The translations under genes and the position numbers were made by a program. From assembly GCF_012033695.1 (NCBI RefSeq), contig NZ_JAAVJI010000020.1, forward strand, positions 1-38,667: a DNA stretch of 38,667 nt, read 5' to 3'. Shown piece after piece: positions 15,669-24,019 of this stretch (positions are counted from its first letter, which is position 1; each line of letters begins with the position of its first letter). The stretch is from Pseudomonas quercus. Its GTDB lineage: Bacteria > Pseudomonadota > Gammaproteobacteria > Pseudomonadales > Pseudomonadaceae. The notes beneath the pieces were generated by a model that was given only the letters and a program-made list of their open reading frames with translations, was not told the origin of the DNA and ran no database searches.

Positions 15669-15696
15669 GCTACCTCCATAGTTGGCTCGAACTCAG

Positions 15697-15722
15697 CCCC
15701 ACGTGATGACGTGGGGTTTTTT
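15697..15722 (+). terminator. Terminator-like hairpin upstream of prc
   Basis: CCCCACGT-GATG-ACGTGGGG is followed directly by TTTTTT, a textbook intrinsic terminator on the plus strand. No plus-strand gene ends here, and it lies about 90 bp before prc. Confidence 0.7.
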
Positions 15723-15809
15723 GCATAATGTGACTCAAGTACCCTGCCGTTGCATGAACAGGATTTAATGTAGCGGCGCCGGAACCGGTCCATTCAAAGA
15801 CGGCCTAAT

Positions 15810-17918
15810 ATGCGTGATCAACTGTCCCCTCGTCGAATGAGCATGAAGCAACTATTCCCCGTAACCGCCCTGGCGTTAGGCTTAAGCCTGAGCCTGCTGT
15901 CAGCCCCAGGCTTTGCGGCCAATAGCTGGAACTCGCTTCAGCCCGACCGTGACGAGGTGATCGCCAGCCTCAACGTCGTCGAATTGCTTAAACGCCATCA
16001 CTACAGCAAGCCGCCGTTGAACGACGCTCGTTCGGCTATCATCTACGACAGCTATATCAAGCTCCTCGATCCCTCGCGCAGTTATTTTCTCGCCAGTGAC
16101 ATCGCCGAGTTCGATAAATGGAAAACCCAGTTCGACGACTTCCTTAAAAGTGGAAACCTCGACCCCGGCTTTACCATCTACAAGCGCTACCTGGACCGCG
16201 TGAAGGCGCGCTTGGACTACGCCCTGGACCTGCTAGGCGATGGCGTGGACAAGCTGGACTTCACCACCAACGAAACGCTGGAGGTGGACCGCAAGGACGC
16301 CCCATGGCTGGCCAGCACGGCCGACCTGGACAACCTGTGGCACAAGCGCGTGATGGATGAAGTGCTGCGCATGAAGCTGGCGGGCAAGGATCCCAAGCAG
16401 ATACAGGAAACCCTGACCAAGCGTTACAAGAATCAACTGGCACGGCTGGACCAGACCCGTGCCGAAGATATTTTCCAGGCGTACATCAACACCTTCGCTC
16501 AGTCTTACGACCCGCATACCAATTACCTGTCGCCGGACAACGCCGAGAACTTCGATATCAACATGAGCCTGTCCCTCGAAGGGATCGGCGCAGTGCTTCA
16601 AAGCGACAACGACCAGGTGAAAATCGTACGCCTGGTGCCGGCAGGCCCTGCGGACAAGACCAAGCAGGTCGCCCCGTCGGACAAGATCATTGGCGTGGCC
16701 CAAGGCGACAAGGAAATGGTCGACGTGGTGGGCTGGCGGTTGGATGAAGTGGTGAAATTGATTCGTGGTGCCAAGGGGTCTGTTGTGCGCCTTGAAATCA
16801 TTCCCCACACCAATGCACCGAACGACCAGACCAGTAAAATCGTTGCCATTACCCGCGAAGCGGTGAAGCTCGAAGAGCAGGCCGCGAAGAAGTCAGTGCT
16901 CCACCTGAACCAGAACGGTCACGACTACAAGCTGGGCGTAATCGAAATTCCCGCCTTCTATCTTGATTTCAAGGCCTTCCGCGCCGGTGACCCGGACTAC
17001 AAGTCCACTACCCGTGACGTGAAAAAGCTGCTGAGCGAACTCCAGAAAGAAAAAGTGGACGGTGTAGTGATCGACCTGCGCAACAACGGGGGCGGGTCGC
17101 TGCAGGAAGCCACAGAGCTCACCAGCCTGTTCATTGAGAAGGGCCCTACCGTGCTGGTGCGTAACAGCGACGGCAAGGTGGATGTACTTGAAGACGAAAA
17201 CCCAGGTGCCTTCTACAAAGGGCCGCTGGCCCTGCTGGTGAATCGCTTGTCTGCCTCGGCCTCGGAGATTTTCGCAGGGGCCATGCAGGACTACCACCGC
17301 GCCTTGATTATCGGTGGCCAGACCTTCGGCAAAGGGACCGTGCAGACCATTCAGCCGCTTAACCATGGTGAGTTGAAACTGACCCTGGCCAAGTTCTACC
17401 GTGTTTCCGGCCAAAGCACTCAACACCAGGGCGTGCTACCCGATATCGCCTACCCTTCCATCATCGATACCAAGGAAATCGGCGAAAGCGCACTCCCTGA
17501 GGCCATGCCGTGGGACACGATCAAGCCTGCCATCAAGCCGGAAACGGACCCGTTCAAACCCTTCCTTGCCCAACTCAAGCTGCTGCATGACAAGCGTGCC
17601 GAGGGTGATGCCGAGTTTGCCTACATTCGTGACCGCCTGGCATTGAGCCAGAAGCTGGCGGAAGAGAAAACCGTGAGCCTGAACGAAGCCACCCGGCGCG
17701 CCGAGCACACGGACATCGAAGCCAAACAGTTGGCCTTGGAAAATGCCCGTCGCAAAGCCAAGGGCGAAGAGCCGCTCAAGGAACTCAAGAAGGAAGACGA
17801 AGACCCTCTGGCCGGTGCACCGGATGATACAAAGCCTGAGGACGACGCCTACCTGAGTGAAACAGGGCGTATCTTGATTGACTACCTGCGCTTGAACACG
17901 CAGGTTGCGAAGCACTGA
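15810..17918 (+). CDS. prc: Carboxy-terminal processing protease Prc/Tsp (S41A)
   Basis: 702 residues from ATG 15810; ATGs at 15837 and 15843 are in frame and the last gives a compact signal peptide (MKQLFPVTALALGLSLSLLSAPGFAA), so the start is uncertain. The N-terminal Tsp region runs to about 240. A PDZ domain (about 250-340) has SLEGIGAVLQSDNDQVKIVRLVPAGPA. The S41 peptidase core carries DGVVIDLRNNGGGSLQEA, the nucleophile in LSASASEIFAGAMQDY (about residue 484) and the catalytic Lys in FGKGTVQ (about 507). A charged C-terminal DUF3340-type region follows. It degrades or trims periplasmic proteins with nonpolar C-termini, including envelope lipoproteins and cell-wall hydrolases in related bacteria. 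A strong terminator follows. Confidence 0.93.
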   Translation: MRDQLSPRRMSMKQLFPVTALALGLSLSLLSAPGFAANSWNSLQPDRDEVIASLNVVELLKRHHYSKPPLNDARSAIIYDSYIKLLDPSRSYFLASDIAEFDKWKTQFDDFLKSGNLDPGFTIYKRYLDRVKARLDYALDLLGDGVDKLDFTTNETLEVDRKDAPWLASTADLDNLWHKRVMDEVLRMKLAGKDPKQIQETLTKRYKNQLARLDQTRAEDIFQAYINTFAQSYDPHTNYLSPDNAENFDINMSLSLEGIGAVLQSDNDQVKIVRLVPAGPADKTKQVAPSDKIIGVAQGDKEMVDVVGWRLDEVVKLIRGAKGSVVRLEIIPHTNAPNDQTSKIVAITREAVKLEEQAAKKSVLHLNQNGHDYKLGVIEIPAFYLDFKAFRAGDPDYKSTTRDVKKLLSELQKEKVDGVVIDLRNNGGGSLQEATELTSLFIEKGPTVLVRNSDGKVDVLEDENPGAFYKGPLALLVNRLSASASEIFAGAMQDYHRALIIGGQTFGKGTVQTIQPLNHGELKLTLAKFYRVSGQSTQHQGVLPDIAYPSIIDTKEIGESALPEAMPWDTIKPAIKPETDPFKPFLAQLKLLHDKRAEGDAEFAYIRDRLALSQKLAEEKTVSLNEATRRAEHTDIEAKQLALENARRKAKGEEPLKELKKEDEDPLAGAPDDTKPEDDAYLSETGRILIDYLRLNTQVAKH

Positions 17919-17951
17919 GCTTCAGCCCACACCTTTAAGTAACGCGCTGTT

Positions 17952-18000
17952 AACAGCAAAAGGCCGGCCTCTATCTCTATAGGGCCGGCCTTTTGCTGTT
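17952..18000 (+). terminator. Strong bidirectional terminator after prc
   Basis: An 18-bp perfect stem, AACAGCAAAAGGCCGGCC (17952-17969) with GGCCGGCCTTTTGCTGTT (17983-18000), surrounds a 13-base loop. U-rich right arms on both strands suit termination of prc and of the opposing gene at 18081. Confidence 0.85.
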
Positions 18001-18080
18001 CGGTCAATAACGTTACCGCTTGCCCTGAGCACAGGCTTGGACACCTCGGGTGACCCGGTCAGGCCTTGGAAAACAAGCGC

Positions 18081-18455
18081 TCAGTCAAGCGCAGCCTGCG
18101 CCGTAGTGCGGTAGTCGCACTCGAACACGCGGGCCACCTCTGAGGCGTGCCAGGAAGCGGCGGCCGTGCCATCGGCCGGGCCGCAAAAGCGCCCCAGGCG
18201 TTCCACACATTCAAAAAAACCAGGGCGAGGCAGGCGGCTGGCACCTTGACTGATGACTAAGGCGCTGCGCAAAGGTTGGTCAGCACGCGCGTCCAGCATC
18301 GCCAGGTGCTCCAGGGCGGCAGTCAGCGTCTGCATGGCGGGGGTATTCAATTGGAGCCTTTCGACCAGGGCACGGTAAGTCAGCAAGTGACGCTGCCTGC
18401 GTGCCATGTCCAGTTCCTCCAGTAGGTCCTCCCAGTGTTGTCGGCTGATTTTCAT
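18081..18455 (-). CDS. Conserved hypothetical protein
   Basis: 124 residues from ATG 18455, with GGTGAG upstream; an in-frame GTG at 18461 is the alternative. The sequence is helical and rich in Leu, Ala and Arg (HWEDLLEELDMARRQRHLLTYRALVERLQL...). It includes LQTLTAALEHL-like helices, then SALVISQGASRLPRPGFFECVERLGRFCG and a conserved-looking C-terminal ASEVARVFECDY. No signal peptide or membrane segment is present. I know similar proteins only as unannotated Pseudomonas genes, so no function is proposed. Codon use matches the core genome. Confidence 0.7.
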   Translation of the reverse strand: MKISRQHWEDLLEELDMARRQRHLLTYRALVERLQLNTPAMQTLTAALEHLAMLDARADQPLRSALVISQGASRLPRPGFFECVERLGRFCGPADGTAAASWHASEVARVFECDYRTTAQAALD

Positions 18456-18566
18456 GTTCACTCACCGCCCTCCTGTGCTGATAGTCATCGCCACGCTACT
18501 GAGTAGCTTAGCAGCGCAGCTGACAGCATACCTTGGCGCCAACGGCCCATGACGTGTTGCACCCTG

Positions 18567-19016
18567 TCATTGGCGGCGCAGGTACTCCCCTTCCAGCGGT
18601 ACGCTTTGCTCAGGCACCCTTTCTACAACGCTCAGCACTTCCGGGGACTGCTCTGAGCGCCAGGCGCGAAAGGCGTTGAGCTCTGTCTGGAGTACTTTCA
18701 TGACCCAACCCAGTACGGCGATATCGTCCAGCATCCCTACACCTAGCAACCAGTCGGGAATAAGGTCCACGGGGCTGACAAAGTACAGCAGGCCTGCCAC
18801 TACCGAGAGAATAGCCTTGCCGCTGATAGCACGGTATTCACCCCGCCAGTAGGCCAGGCACAGCGCCTGCAACAGGGCGATGTCTTCCTTTACCTGGCCC
18901 AGCCGCTTTCCCCTGACCTTGCGTGCTACAGCAAGGGCCAAAGCCGGTAGCCGGCCTCGTGCAATCAGGCGCTCGGCCAGTGGAAGAAATTGAGTAAAGC
19001 CCAAGGGTGCCTTCAT
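18567..19016 (-). CDS. YkvA/DUF1232 family small membrane-associated protein
   Basis: 149 residues from ATG 19016, chosen because GGAGG lies 5 nt upstream; a longer frame from 19070 lacks such a site. The DUF1232 signature is clear: ILSVVAGLLYFVSPVDLIPDWLLGVGMLDDIAVLGWVM (about residues 70-108), a hydrophobic hairpin with the conserved SPVDLIPD. The rest is basic and helical. Function of the family is unknown; it is widespread and usually thought to be membrane-linked. A pair of DnaA-box-like sequences lies just upstream. Confidence 0.85.
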   Translation of the reverse strand: MKAPLGFTQFLPLAERLIARGRLPALALAVARKVRGKRLGQVKEDIALLQALCLAYWRGEYRAISGKAILSVVAGLLYFVSPVDLIPDWLLGVGMLDDIAVLGWVMKVLQTELNAFRAWRSEQSPEVLSVVERVPEQSVPLEGEYLRRQ

Positions 19017-19044
19017 GTAGCCTCCGTGTAGAGCATGGGAAGGA

Positions 19045-19065
19045 TATCCACAATATTTGTGGATA
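19045..19065. promoter_or_regulatory. Inverted pair of DnaA-box-like sequences
   Basis: TATCCACAA-TAT-TTGTGGATA is a perfect 9-3-9 palindrome. With the next base the right half is an exact DnaA box on the minus strand (TTATCCACA); the left half has one mismatch. It lies 30-50 bp upstream of the DUF1232 start. Confidence 0.5.
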
Positions 19066-19260
19066 ACCATGTGAACAGCCGAGCAAAACCGAGCTGTGGG
19101 CCCCAGTACAAAAGGGCTGAAGTCGAATCGGCGTTTTTTCGTTCACTTGCAAGGTTGAAACACGTACCTATCAAGGCTCACGCCCTAATGCAAGCGCTCT
19201 GTATAGGACTTGGCGCGTGGTCCAGGGTTCGTTTCTGTAGCAGCGCCACACAAACGACAA

Positions 19261-19280
19261 CGCCCCGACAAGGCGGGGCG
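19261..19280 (-). terminator. Hairpin after the FKBP gene
   Basis: CGCCCCG (19261-19267) pairs with CGGGGCG (19274-19280) around ACAAGG. On the minus strand the stem is followed by TTGTCGTTTG, a modest U-rich tail. Confidence 0.6.
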
Positions 19281-19301
19281 CTGGCTGGGTGAAACCCGGT
19301 A

Positions 19302-20081
19302 TTACTTCTTGGCAGGTGCTTTGGCGGGTGCCTCTTCAGCCGGTGCGGCTGGCTCGGCGTCATCCGCGTCTGCCGGGGCAGCCTTGGAAGGATCCTTGAT
19401 GCCCAGCAGTTCCAGGTCGAACACCAGCACCGAGTTGGCTGGAATAGTTGGGCTTGGGCTTTGAGCACCATAAGCCAGGTCGCTAGGAATGAACAACTTC
19501 ACCTTTTCGCCCACATGCATCAACTGCAGGCCTTCCACCCAACCGGGGATCACGCCGCTGACAGGCAGGTCAATGGGGCTGCCGCGGTCCACGGAACTGT
19601 CGAAGGTTTTGCCGTCGATCAGCTTGCCCGTGTAGTGCACAGTAACCACGTCGCTAGGCTTGGGCTGCGGGCCGTCGCCCTTCTGGACAACCTGGTATTG
19701 CAAGCCGGACGCTGTAGTGACTACGCCGTCCTTCTTGCCGTTTTCTTCAAGGAATTTCTTGCCCGCTGCCAGCGAGTCTTCGCTCATCTTGGTCATGCGC
19801 TCTTCTGCGCGCTTTTGCAGCGCTGCGAAGGCCTCGACCAGTTCGTCATCCTTGAGCTTCTGCTCTTTCTTGCCAACGGCGTCTTCGATACCCAAGGCCA
19901 CGGCCTTGGAATCCAAGTCGTCCATACCTTCCTGAGCCAGGCTCTTGCCCATGTTCAGGCCGATCCCGTAGGAGGCTTTCTGGGCGGGGGTTTTCAGCTC
20001 GACGCTGCTGGTCTGCTTGTCGCAACCGGCGAGAACCAAACCTACCAGGGCGATCGCAGCCGCCAACCGATGCTGTTTCAT
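19302..20081 (-). CDS. FKBP-type peptidyl-prolyl isomerase lipoprotein (FkpA/Mip-like)
   Basis: 259 residues with a lipobox, MKQHRLAAAIALVGLVLAGC, so it is a lipoprotein with the acylated Cys followed by Asp, which favours inner-membrane retention under the +2 rule. Residues 30-125 form the FKBP_N helical dimerisation domain (QKASYGIGLNMGKSLAQEG). Residues about 130-230 are the FKBP catalytic domain: VVTVHYTGKLIDGKTFDSSVDRG, VIPGWVEGLQLM, and IPANSVLVFDLELLGI. It catalyses proline cis-trans isomerisation and assists folding of envelope proteins. An Ala/Pro/Lys-rich tail follows. The length is usual for the family. Confidence 0.9.
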   Translation of the reverse strand: MKQHRLAAAIALVGLVLAGCDKQTSSVELKTPAQKASYGIGLNMGKSLAQEGMDDLDSKAVALGIEDAVGKKEQKLKDDELVEAFAALQKRAEERMTKMSEDSLAAGKKFLEENGKKDGVVTTASGLQYQVVQKGDGPQPKPSDVVTVHYTGKLIDGKTFDSSVDRGSPIDLPVSGVIPGWVEGLQLMHVGEKVKLFIPSDLAYGAQSPSPTIPANSVLVFDLELLGIKDPSKAAPADADDAEPAAPAEEAPAKAPAKK

Positions 20082-20253
20082 GCTGTTTCCTTGTGAAGGG
20101 CGCCACGTGAGGGGCGATCAAGTCAAGCCGCGAGCTTAGCAGGCGGCCCCGACCAATGGCTATGCCATAGGAGAGGGAAAGATCGGATAAGTTCACGTTA
20201 CCAAAGGCATTTTAAGGTTGCAGGTGAAAGTTCGTTTACGTAGCGGCAGCTGC

Positions 20254-21177
20254 TCAGGCCGATCGATACTGGGAGGCCACTTCGCGCACCACTGCACACA
20301 GCCATTGGCTTGGGAGCGACGAGGGCAGTGCGGCGTTGGTGCAGATACCCACGGAGCCGCCCGGTTCATCCACGCCCAGCGCCAGCTCGCAGAGGGCGCC
20401 TTGTTCAATATCCAGATGAACCGCATCACGGGGCGCCACCCACACCGCATCGTTGCTTTGAACGTAGCGCCGGCTCAATGCAGGTGACAGGGTTTCCAAC
20501 CGCTGCACCGAAGGCGGAATGCCGCATTGCACGAACAGGCTGTCGGCATGTTTGCGAATAGTGGTACCCGCCAGCGGCAGTACCCAGGGGTACAGTGCCA
20601 GGCGCGCCTTGTCTACGGTGCCCAAGGCAAGCAACGGATGGCCAGGGCGAACGGCAAGGGTCATGGCCTCGCTGTACAGGTGCTCGAAGGCCAACCCGTG
20701 GATTTGCGGATTGTCCGCCATGCGCCCGATCACCACATCCAGCTCACCCACGTGCAGCTGGCCCAACAGGTAAGCCCCTGGGCCGGTAGCCACGCTTACT
20801 ACCAAGGCGTGATGGCGCTCGTGTAGCAGGCTGACCACCTGCGCCATGAACTGGCTTTCCACCGTCGACAAGGCGCCCACCCGTACCTGAGGTGGCTCGT
20901 GGTCGTTATCCCGAAGGCTGACTACCCCTTCGCGCAGCGCCTGCACACAAGGCCCAGCGTGCCGCATGAACCGCACCCCGGCAGCAGTGAGTGCGACCCC
21001 GCCCTTGTTGCGTTCGAACAGGCGTGCCTGGAGCAGCTCTTCAAGCTCCTTCAAGGTTTTGGAGACAGCAGGCTGGCTCACCGCCATGGCTTCGGCCGCC
21101 TTGGCGAACGAGCTTTGGCGAGCTATTTCCAGGAAGCACAGCAGGTGGCGAAACTTGATGCGGGTATCGAGGTTCAT
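20254..21177 (-). CDS. LysR-family regulator, PcaQ/GbpR-like
   Basis: 307 residues. The winged helix-turn-helix is at residues about 8-66 (FRHLLCFLEIARQSSFAKAAEAMAVSQPAVSKTLKELEELL). The opening MNLDTRIKFRHL and the HAG motif after the linker helix resemble PcaQ-type regulators of protocatechuate and sugar-acid genes. The C-terminal effector domain has the two lobes expected (VRVGALSTVESQFMAQVV; LDVVIGRM). No catabolic operon is next to it, so the target genes and inducer cannot be read from context. It lies alone between the FKBP gene and the AI-2E operon, all on the minus strand. Confidence 0.85.
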   Translation of the reverse strand: MNLDTRIKFRHLLCFLEIARQSSFAKAAEAMAVSQPAVSKTLKELEELLQARLFERNKGGVALTAAGVRFMRHAGPCVQALREGVVSLRDNDHEPPQVRVGALSTVESQFMAQVVSLLHERHHALVVSVATGPGAYLLGQLHVGELDVVIGRMADNPQIHGLAFEHLYSEAMTLAVRPGHPLLALGTVDKARLALYPWVLPLAGTTIRKHADSLFVQCGIPPSVQRLETLSPALSRRYVQSNDAVWVAPRDAVHLDIEQGALCELALGVDEPGGSVGICTNAALPSSLPSQWLCAVVREVASQYRSA

Positions 21178-21235
21178 GGCGCTTTAGCGTACCGGCGCGA
21201 CTGGTACTGCGCGCCCGTTGAAATCACATTGAGGC

Positions 21236-22270
21236 TCAGGCTTTCTCCTGTGCCCAGTCCGTCACCAGGCGGTAACCGACCGCCAGCAAGGTGGGGCCCA
21301 GGAACAGGCCGATGAACCCGAAAGCCAGCAAGCCGCCGAACACGCCTAGCAGCACGATCACAAGGGGCAGGTCGCCGCCTCGGCTGATCAGGTAGGGTTT
21401 GAGAACGTTGTCCACACCGCTGATCACGAAGGTGCCCCACAGGCCGAGGAACACGGCCATCCCATAGTGCTCCTGCCATACCAGCCACCCTACGGCCGGT
21501 ACCCAGGCCAAGGGTGGTCCCATGGGGATCAAGCTAAGCAGGAACGTACAGAAGCCCAGCACTAACGCACCTGGAATACCGGCAATCATGAAACCGATCA
21601 GCGCCAGCGCCGCCTGGGCCGCCGCGGTGCCGATCACGCCATTGACCACGCGCTGAACAGTATCGGCCACAAGGTCCAGATAGTACCGGCCGCGCTCACC
21701 CATCAGCCGCTCCAGCAAGCGAAGAACGAAGGCCGAAAGGCGAGGCCCGTCTCGATAGAAGAAAAAGGTGAACACCAGCGCCAGTGAGACCTCGATCAAG
21801 CCGCTACCCAACCGGGCGCTTCGCGCCAGCAGCCAGTTGCCCATCTGTCCCAGGTAGGGCCTCAGCCCTTGAAAAAACGCAGCGCCCTGGGCGTCCATGG
21901 TGGCCCACAGGCGTGATAACCGGTCCCCGAACAGGGGCACATTCGCCAGCCAGGCCGGAGGCGGGGGCAGACCTTCGAGTTGGACATCCCGGACAAAGGC
22001 CGTAGCGTCTCGCACATGGTCGGCCAGGTTGAAACCCAGCCATACCAGCGGCAGCAGCACCAACAGCACCCACACGCCTGTAAGCATGGCAGCCGCCAGG
22101 GTGGCACGGCCGCCCATTACACGCGTTAACCAGCGCATCAGCGGCCAGCTGGCATAGGCCAGAATGGCGCCCCACAGCAAGGCCGAAACAAACGGCAGCA
22201 TCACCCACGTGCAGGCCACCAACAGCAGTAGCAAGGCAAGTTGCATCAGCAACCGGTCCGTGCTGATCAT
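21236..22270 (-). CDS. AI-2E family transporter (TqsA/YdiK-like permease)
   Basis: 344 residues from ATG 22270, which overlaps the upstream stop codon as ATGA; a longer frame from 22363 runs inside the upstream gene and is rejected. Seven or eight hydrophobic segments are visible, starting with LLMQLALLLLLVACTWVMLPFVSALLWGAILAYASWPL and including VNGVIGTAAAQAALALIGFMIAGIPGALVLGF and the late PYLISRGGDLPLVIVLLGVFGGLLAFGFIGLFLGPTLLAVGY. These are signatures of the family. Members export small molecules or exchange ions; the substrate cannot be inferred from sequence. It is the last gene of the gpsA operon. Confidence 0.88.
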   Translation of the reverse strand: MISTDRLLMQLALLLLLVACTWVMLPFVSALLWGAILAYASWPLMRWLTRVMGGRATLAAAMLTGVWVLLVLLPLVWLGFNLADHVRDATAFVRDVQLEGLPPPPAWLANVPLFGDRLSRLWATMDAQGAAFFQGLRPYLGQMGNWLLARSARLGSGLIEVSLALVFTFFFYRDGPRLSAFVLRLLERLMGERGRYYLDLVADTVQRVVNGVIGTAAAQAALALIGFMIAGIPGALVLGFCTFLLSLIPMGPPLAWVPAVGWLVWQEHYGMAVFLGLWGTFVISGVDNVLKPYLISRGGDLPLVIVLLGVFGGLLAFGFIGLFLGPTLLAVGYRLVTDWAQEKA

Positions 22271-23115
22271 CGAACCACCTCCATGTGCAGGCCCTCGCCG
22301 TCCGGGGTGCCCAAGCTCAATCGGTTGGCCCGCACGCCAGCGGCCACTAGCGCAGCCAGCCATTGGTTGGCATCAGGCCCGGCCAACCGTACGCGCAAGG
22401 TGCTGTCCAGGTTCAGGGTGCGGCCCAACAAAGTCACCCAGTCCGGAGTGGGCGGAATAGCCAGGTCCGGGAAGGCCAGCTCGCCAGCATCACGCAGCTC
22501 TCGAAGCAGGGTGCCGGAGGTAGGCAGTATCGGCCCCAGCGGGGCCTGTGGCGTGAGCATCTCGGCATGAAGGGCCACTCGGCGATTGCCCCGCAGCACG
22601 CAATAGACAGCCACCAGGGTATCGGTATCGCCTTGCGCTTCGCGCACCAACAAGAAGGCCTGCTGGTCATCACTGCCGAGCAGGCGAGTATTGGCAAAGA
22701 TGTCATTGGACCAGAGGTTGCTTTCGCCGCAGTCGCGCCCCTCGCACCAGAACAGCACCTGCGTGGTGGGGCTGCGCAGGGCCTGACGCGCGACCTTGAA
22801 CACGTCCCGGGCATTGCGCTCCGGGGGCAGTTCCCAGGTGCTGGACACACGTTCGCCGTGCACCTGCAGCCGGGCATCCAGCCGCAATGCACCGCCGATA
22901 CGGCGCAATGGCCCCAGCGGGTACAGGCGCTCGCTGGCCTGGGCCGGCTGGTGGTCCAGCAGTAAGGCGCCTTCAGGTTCCAATGCGGCTAAAGGCGCAA
23001 GGTCCAGCTCAGCGGCCGTGGCGTGACTGGTCAGCCCGATTGCGCTAGACAGGAACATAAGGCAAAACCGTTGGCGGACGCATCGCCAAGCGAGTGTGAA
23101 GCATGGATACGGCAT
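22267..23115 (-). CDS. DUF4892-domain periplasmic protein
   Basis: 282 residues; GGGAG lies about 7 nt before ATG 23115. The N-terminus has a basic stretch and a hydrophobic core (CLMFLSSAIGLTSHATA) ending before AELDLAPL, so it is probably exported. The remainder resembles the DUF4892 family: ARQALRSPTTQVLFWCEGRDCGESNLWSNDIFANTRLLGSDDQQAFLLV. The CEGRDCG pair of cysteines could form a disulphide in the periplasm. An OmpA-like tail is not obvious. The stop overlaps the start of the AI-2E gene by 4 nt, which implies translational coupling. Function is unknown. Confidence 0.75.
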   Translation of the reverse strand: MPYPCFTLAWRCVRQRFCLMFLSSAIGLTSHATAAELDLAPLAALEPEGALLLDHQPAQASERLYPLGPLRRIGGALRLDARLQVHGERVSSTWELPPERNARDVFKVARQALRSPTTQVLFWCEGRDCGESNLWSNDIFANTRLLGSDDQQAFLLVREAQGDTDTLVAVYCVLRGNRRVALHAEMLTPQAPLGPILPTSGTLLRELRDAGELAFPDLAIPPTPDWVTLLGRTLNLDSTLRVRLAGPDANQWLAALVAAGVRANRLSLGTPDGEGLHMEVVR

Positions 23116-23164
23116 TGGGGACTCCCTGGTAACCGGCCAAGCGTCGGCAGTCCCCGCCCCTAAG

Positions 23165-24019
23165 TCAAGGCAGGGAAAAGAAACTATTGATACAGGCTGC
23201 TACAAGAGCACCGCCTTCATTATCGTCCAAGTGCAAATGATGGCGCCCCGGCAAGCGCACCTGCGTGAACGGCAAGCCTTCGAACAGATGGCTACGCTCC
23301 ACAAGCAGGCCTTGCTCAGCCAGTATCAGAAGCGTGGGGCATTGCACGTGCCGAACCGCCTCCAGTGCCTGGGCCGGCTCAAGCCGCACGGGAGTGGTCA
23401 ACGTCAGCCGGTTGTCGCTGCGCCAGGTGAAGCCGCCTTCCACCGGCATCAGGCCGCGCTCGGCCAGGAGGCTGGCCGCACTTTGCGTGACTGAAAGGCG
23501 GCTGGTGGCGCGAGCATGCACGGCCTGCGCACGATCAACGTACAGTGGCTTGCGACGTGTGCCGTGTACCAGGTGCTCACGCAAGGCTTTGCCCAGTCGC
23601 TCGGCCGGGTTGTGCGGAGGCGTGTCTGGCGACACCACCCCTTCAATCAAGGCCAGCTGTACCAAGCGCTCGGGCAGGGCCGCTGCCAGTTGCGCCGCCA
23701 CAATGGCGCCCATGGAGTGACCTATCAAGGAAAAGCGTGCCCACCCTAGCTGCTCGGCCACCTGCAGCACGTCACGGGCGTATTCCCAATGAGGGTAGCT
23801 ACTGCCACCCGGGCGGTGCTCAGACAGTCCATGGCCGGCAAAATCCAGGGCCAGAATGCGCAAGCCTTGCAAGTGAGGCGCCAGCCGGGCGAAGGAGTTG
23901 GCGTTGTCCAGCCAACCATGCAGGGCAATGACCGGCCTGCCGTCCACGGGACCATGAAACCAGCCGGCCAGTTCGATAGTCTCCAGGCGCAAGCGCACCT
24001 GTTCAAAGGCTTCAGCCAT
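23165..24019 (-). CDS. Alpha/beta hydrolase
   Basis: 284 residues from ATG 24019, inside the end of the upstream gene by 8 nt. The fold markers are PVIALHGWLDNANSF (oxyanion loop HGW), the nucleophile elbow GHSMGA with Ser near 100, and a terminal His in GRHHLHLD near residue 266; an acidic residue is expected around LILAEQG. It is a soluble esterase or hydrolase-type protein of unknown substrate. A second, different hydrolase is directly upstream, so the pair may act on related compounds or has arisen by ancient duplication. Part of the gpsA operon. Confidence 0.85.
   Translation of the reverse strand: MAEAFEQVRLRLETIELAGWFHGPVDGRPVIALHGWLDNANSFARLAPHLQGLRILALDFAGHGLSEHRPGGSSYPHWEYARDVLQVAEQLGWARFSLIGHSMGAIVAAQLAAALPERLVQLALIEGVVSPDTPPHNPAERLGKALREHLVHGTRRKPLYVDRAQAVHARATSRLSVTQSAASLLAERGLMPVEGGFTWRSDNRLTLTTPVRLEPAQALEAVRHVQCPTLLILAEQGLLVERSHLFEGLPFTQVRLPGRHHLHLDDNEGGALVAACINSFFSLP

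Noticed and set aside
15781..15812. GGAACC upstream of prc considered as a hrp box
   Set aside because: No CCACNNA follows at 15-16 bp.
19045..19065. DnaA-box pair considered as a replication origin
   Set aside because: Only two boxes, no AT-rich unwinding region and no dnaA, dnaN or parAB nearby.
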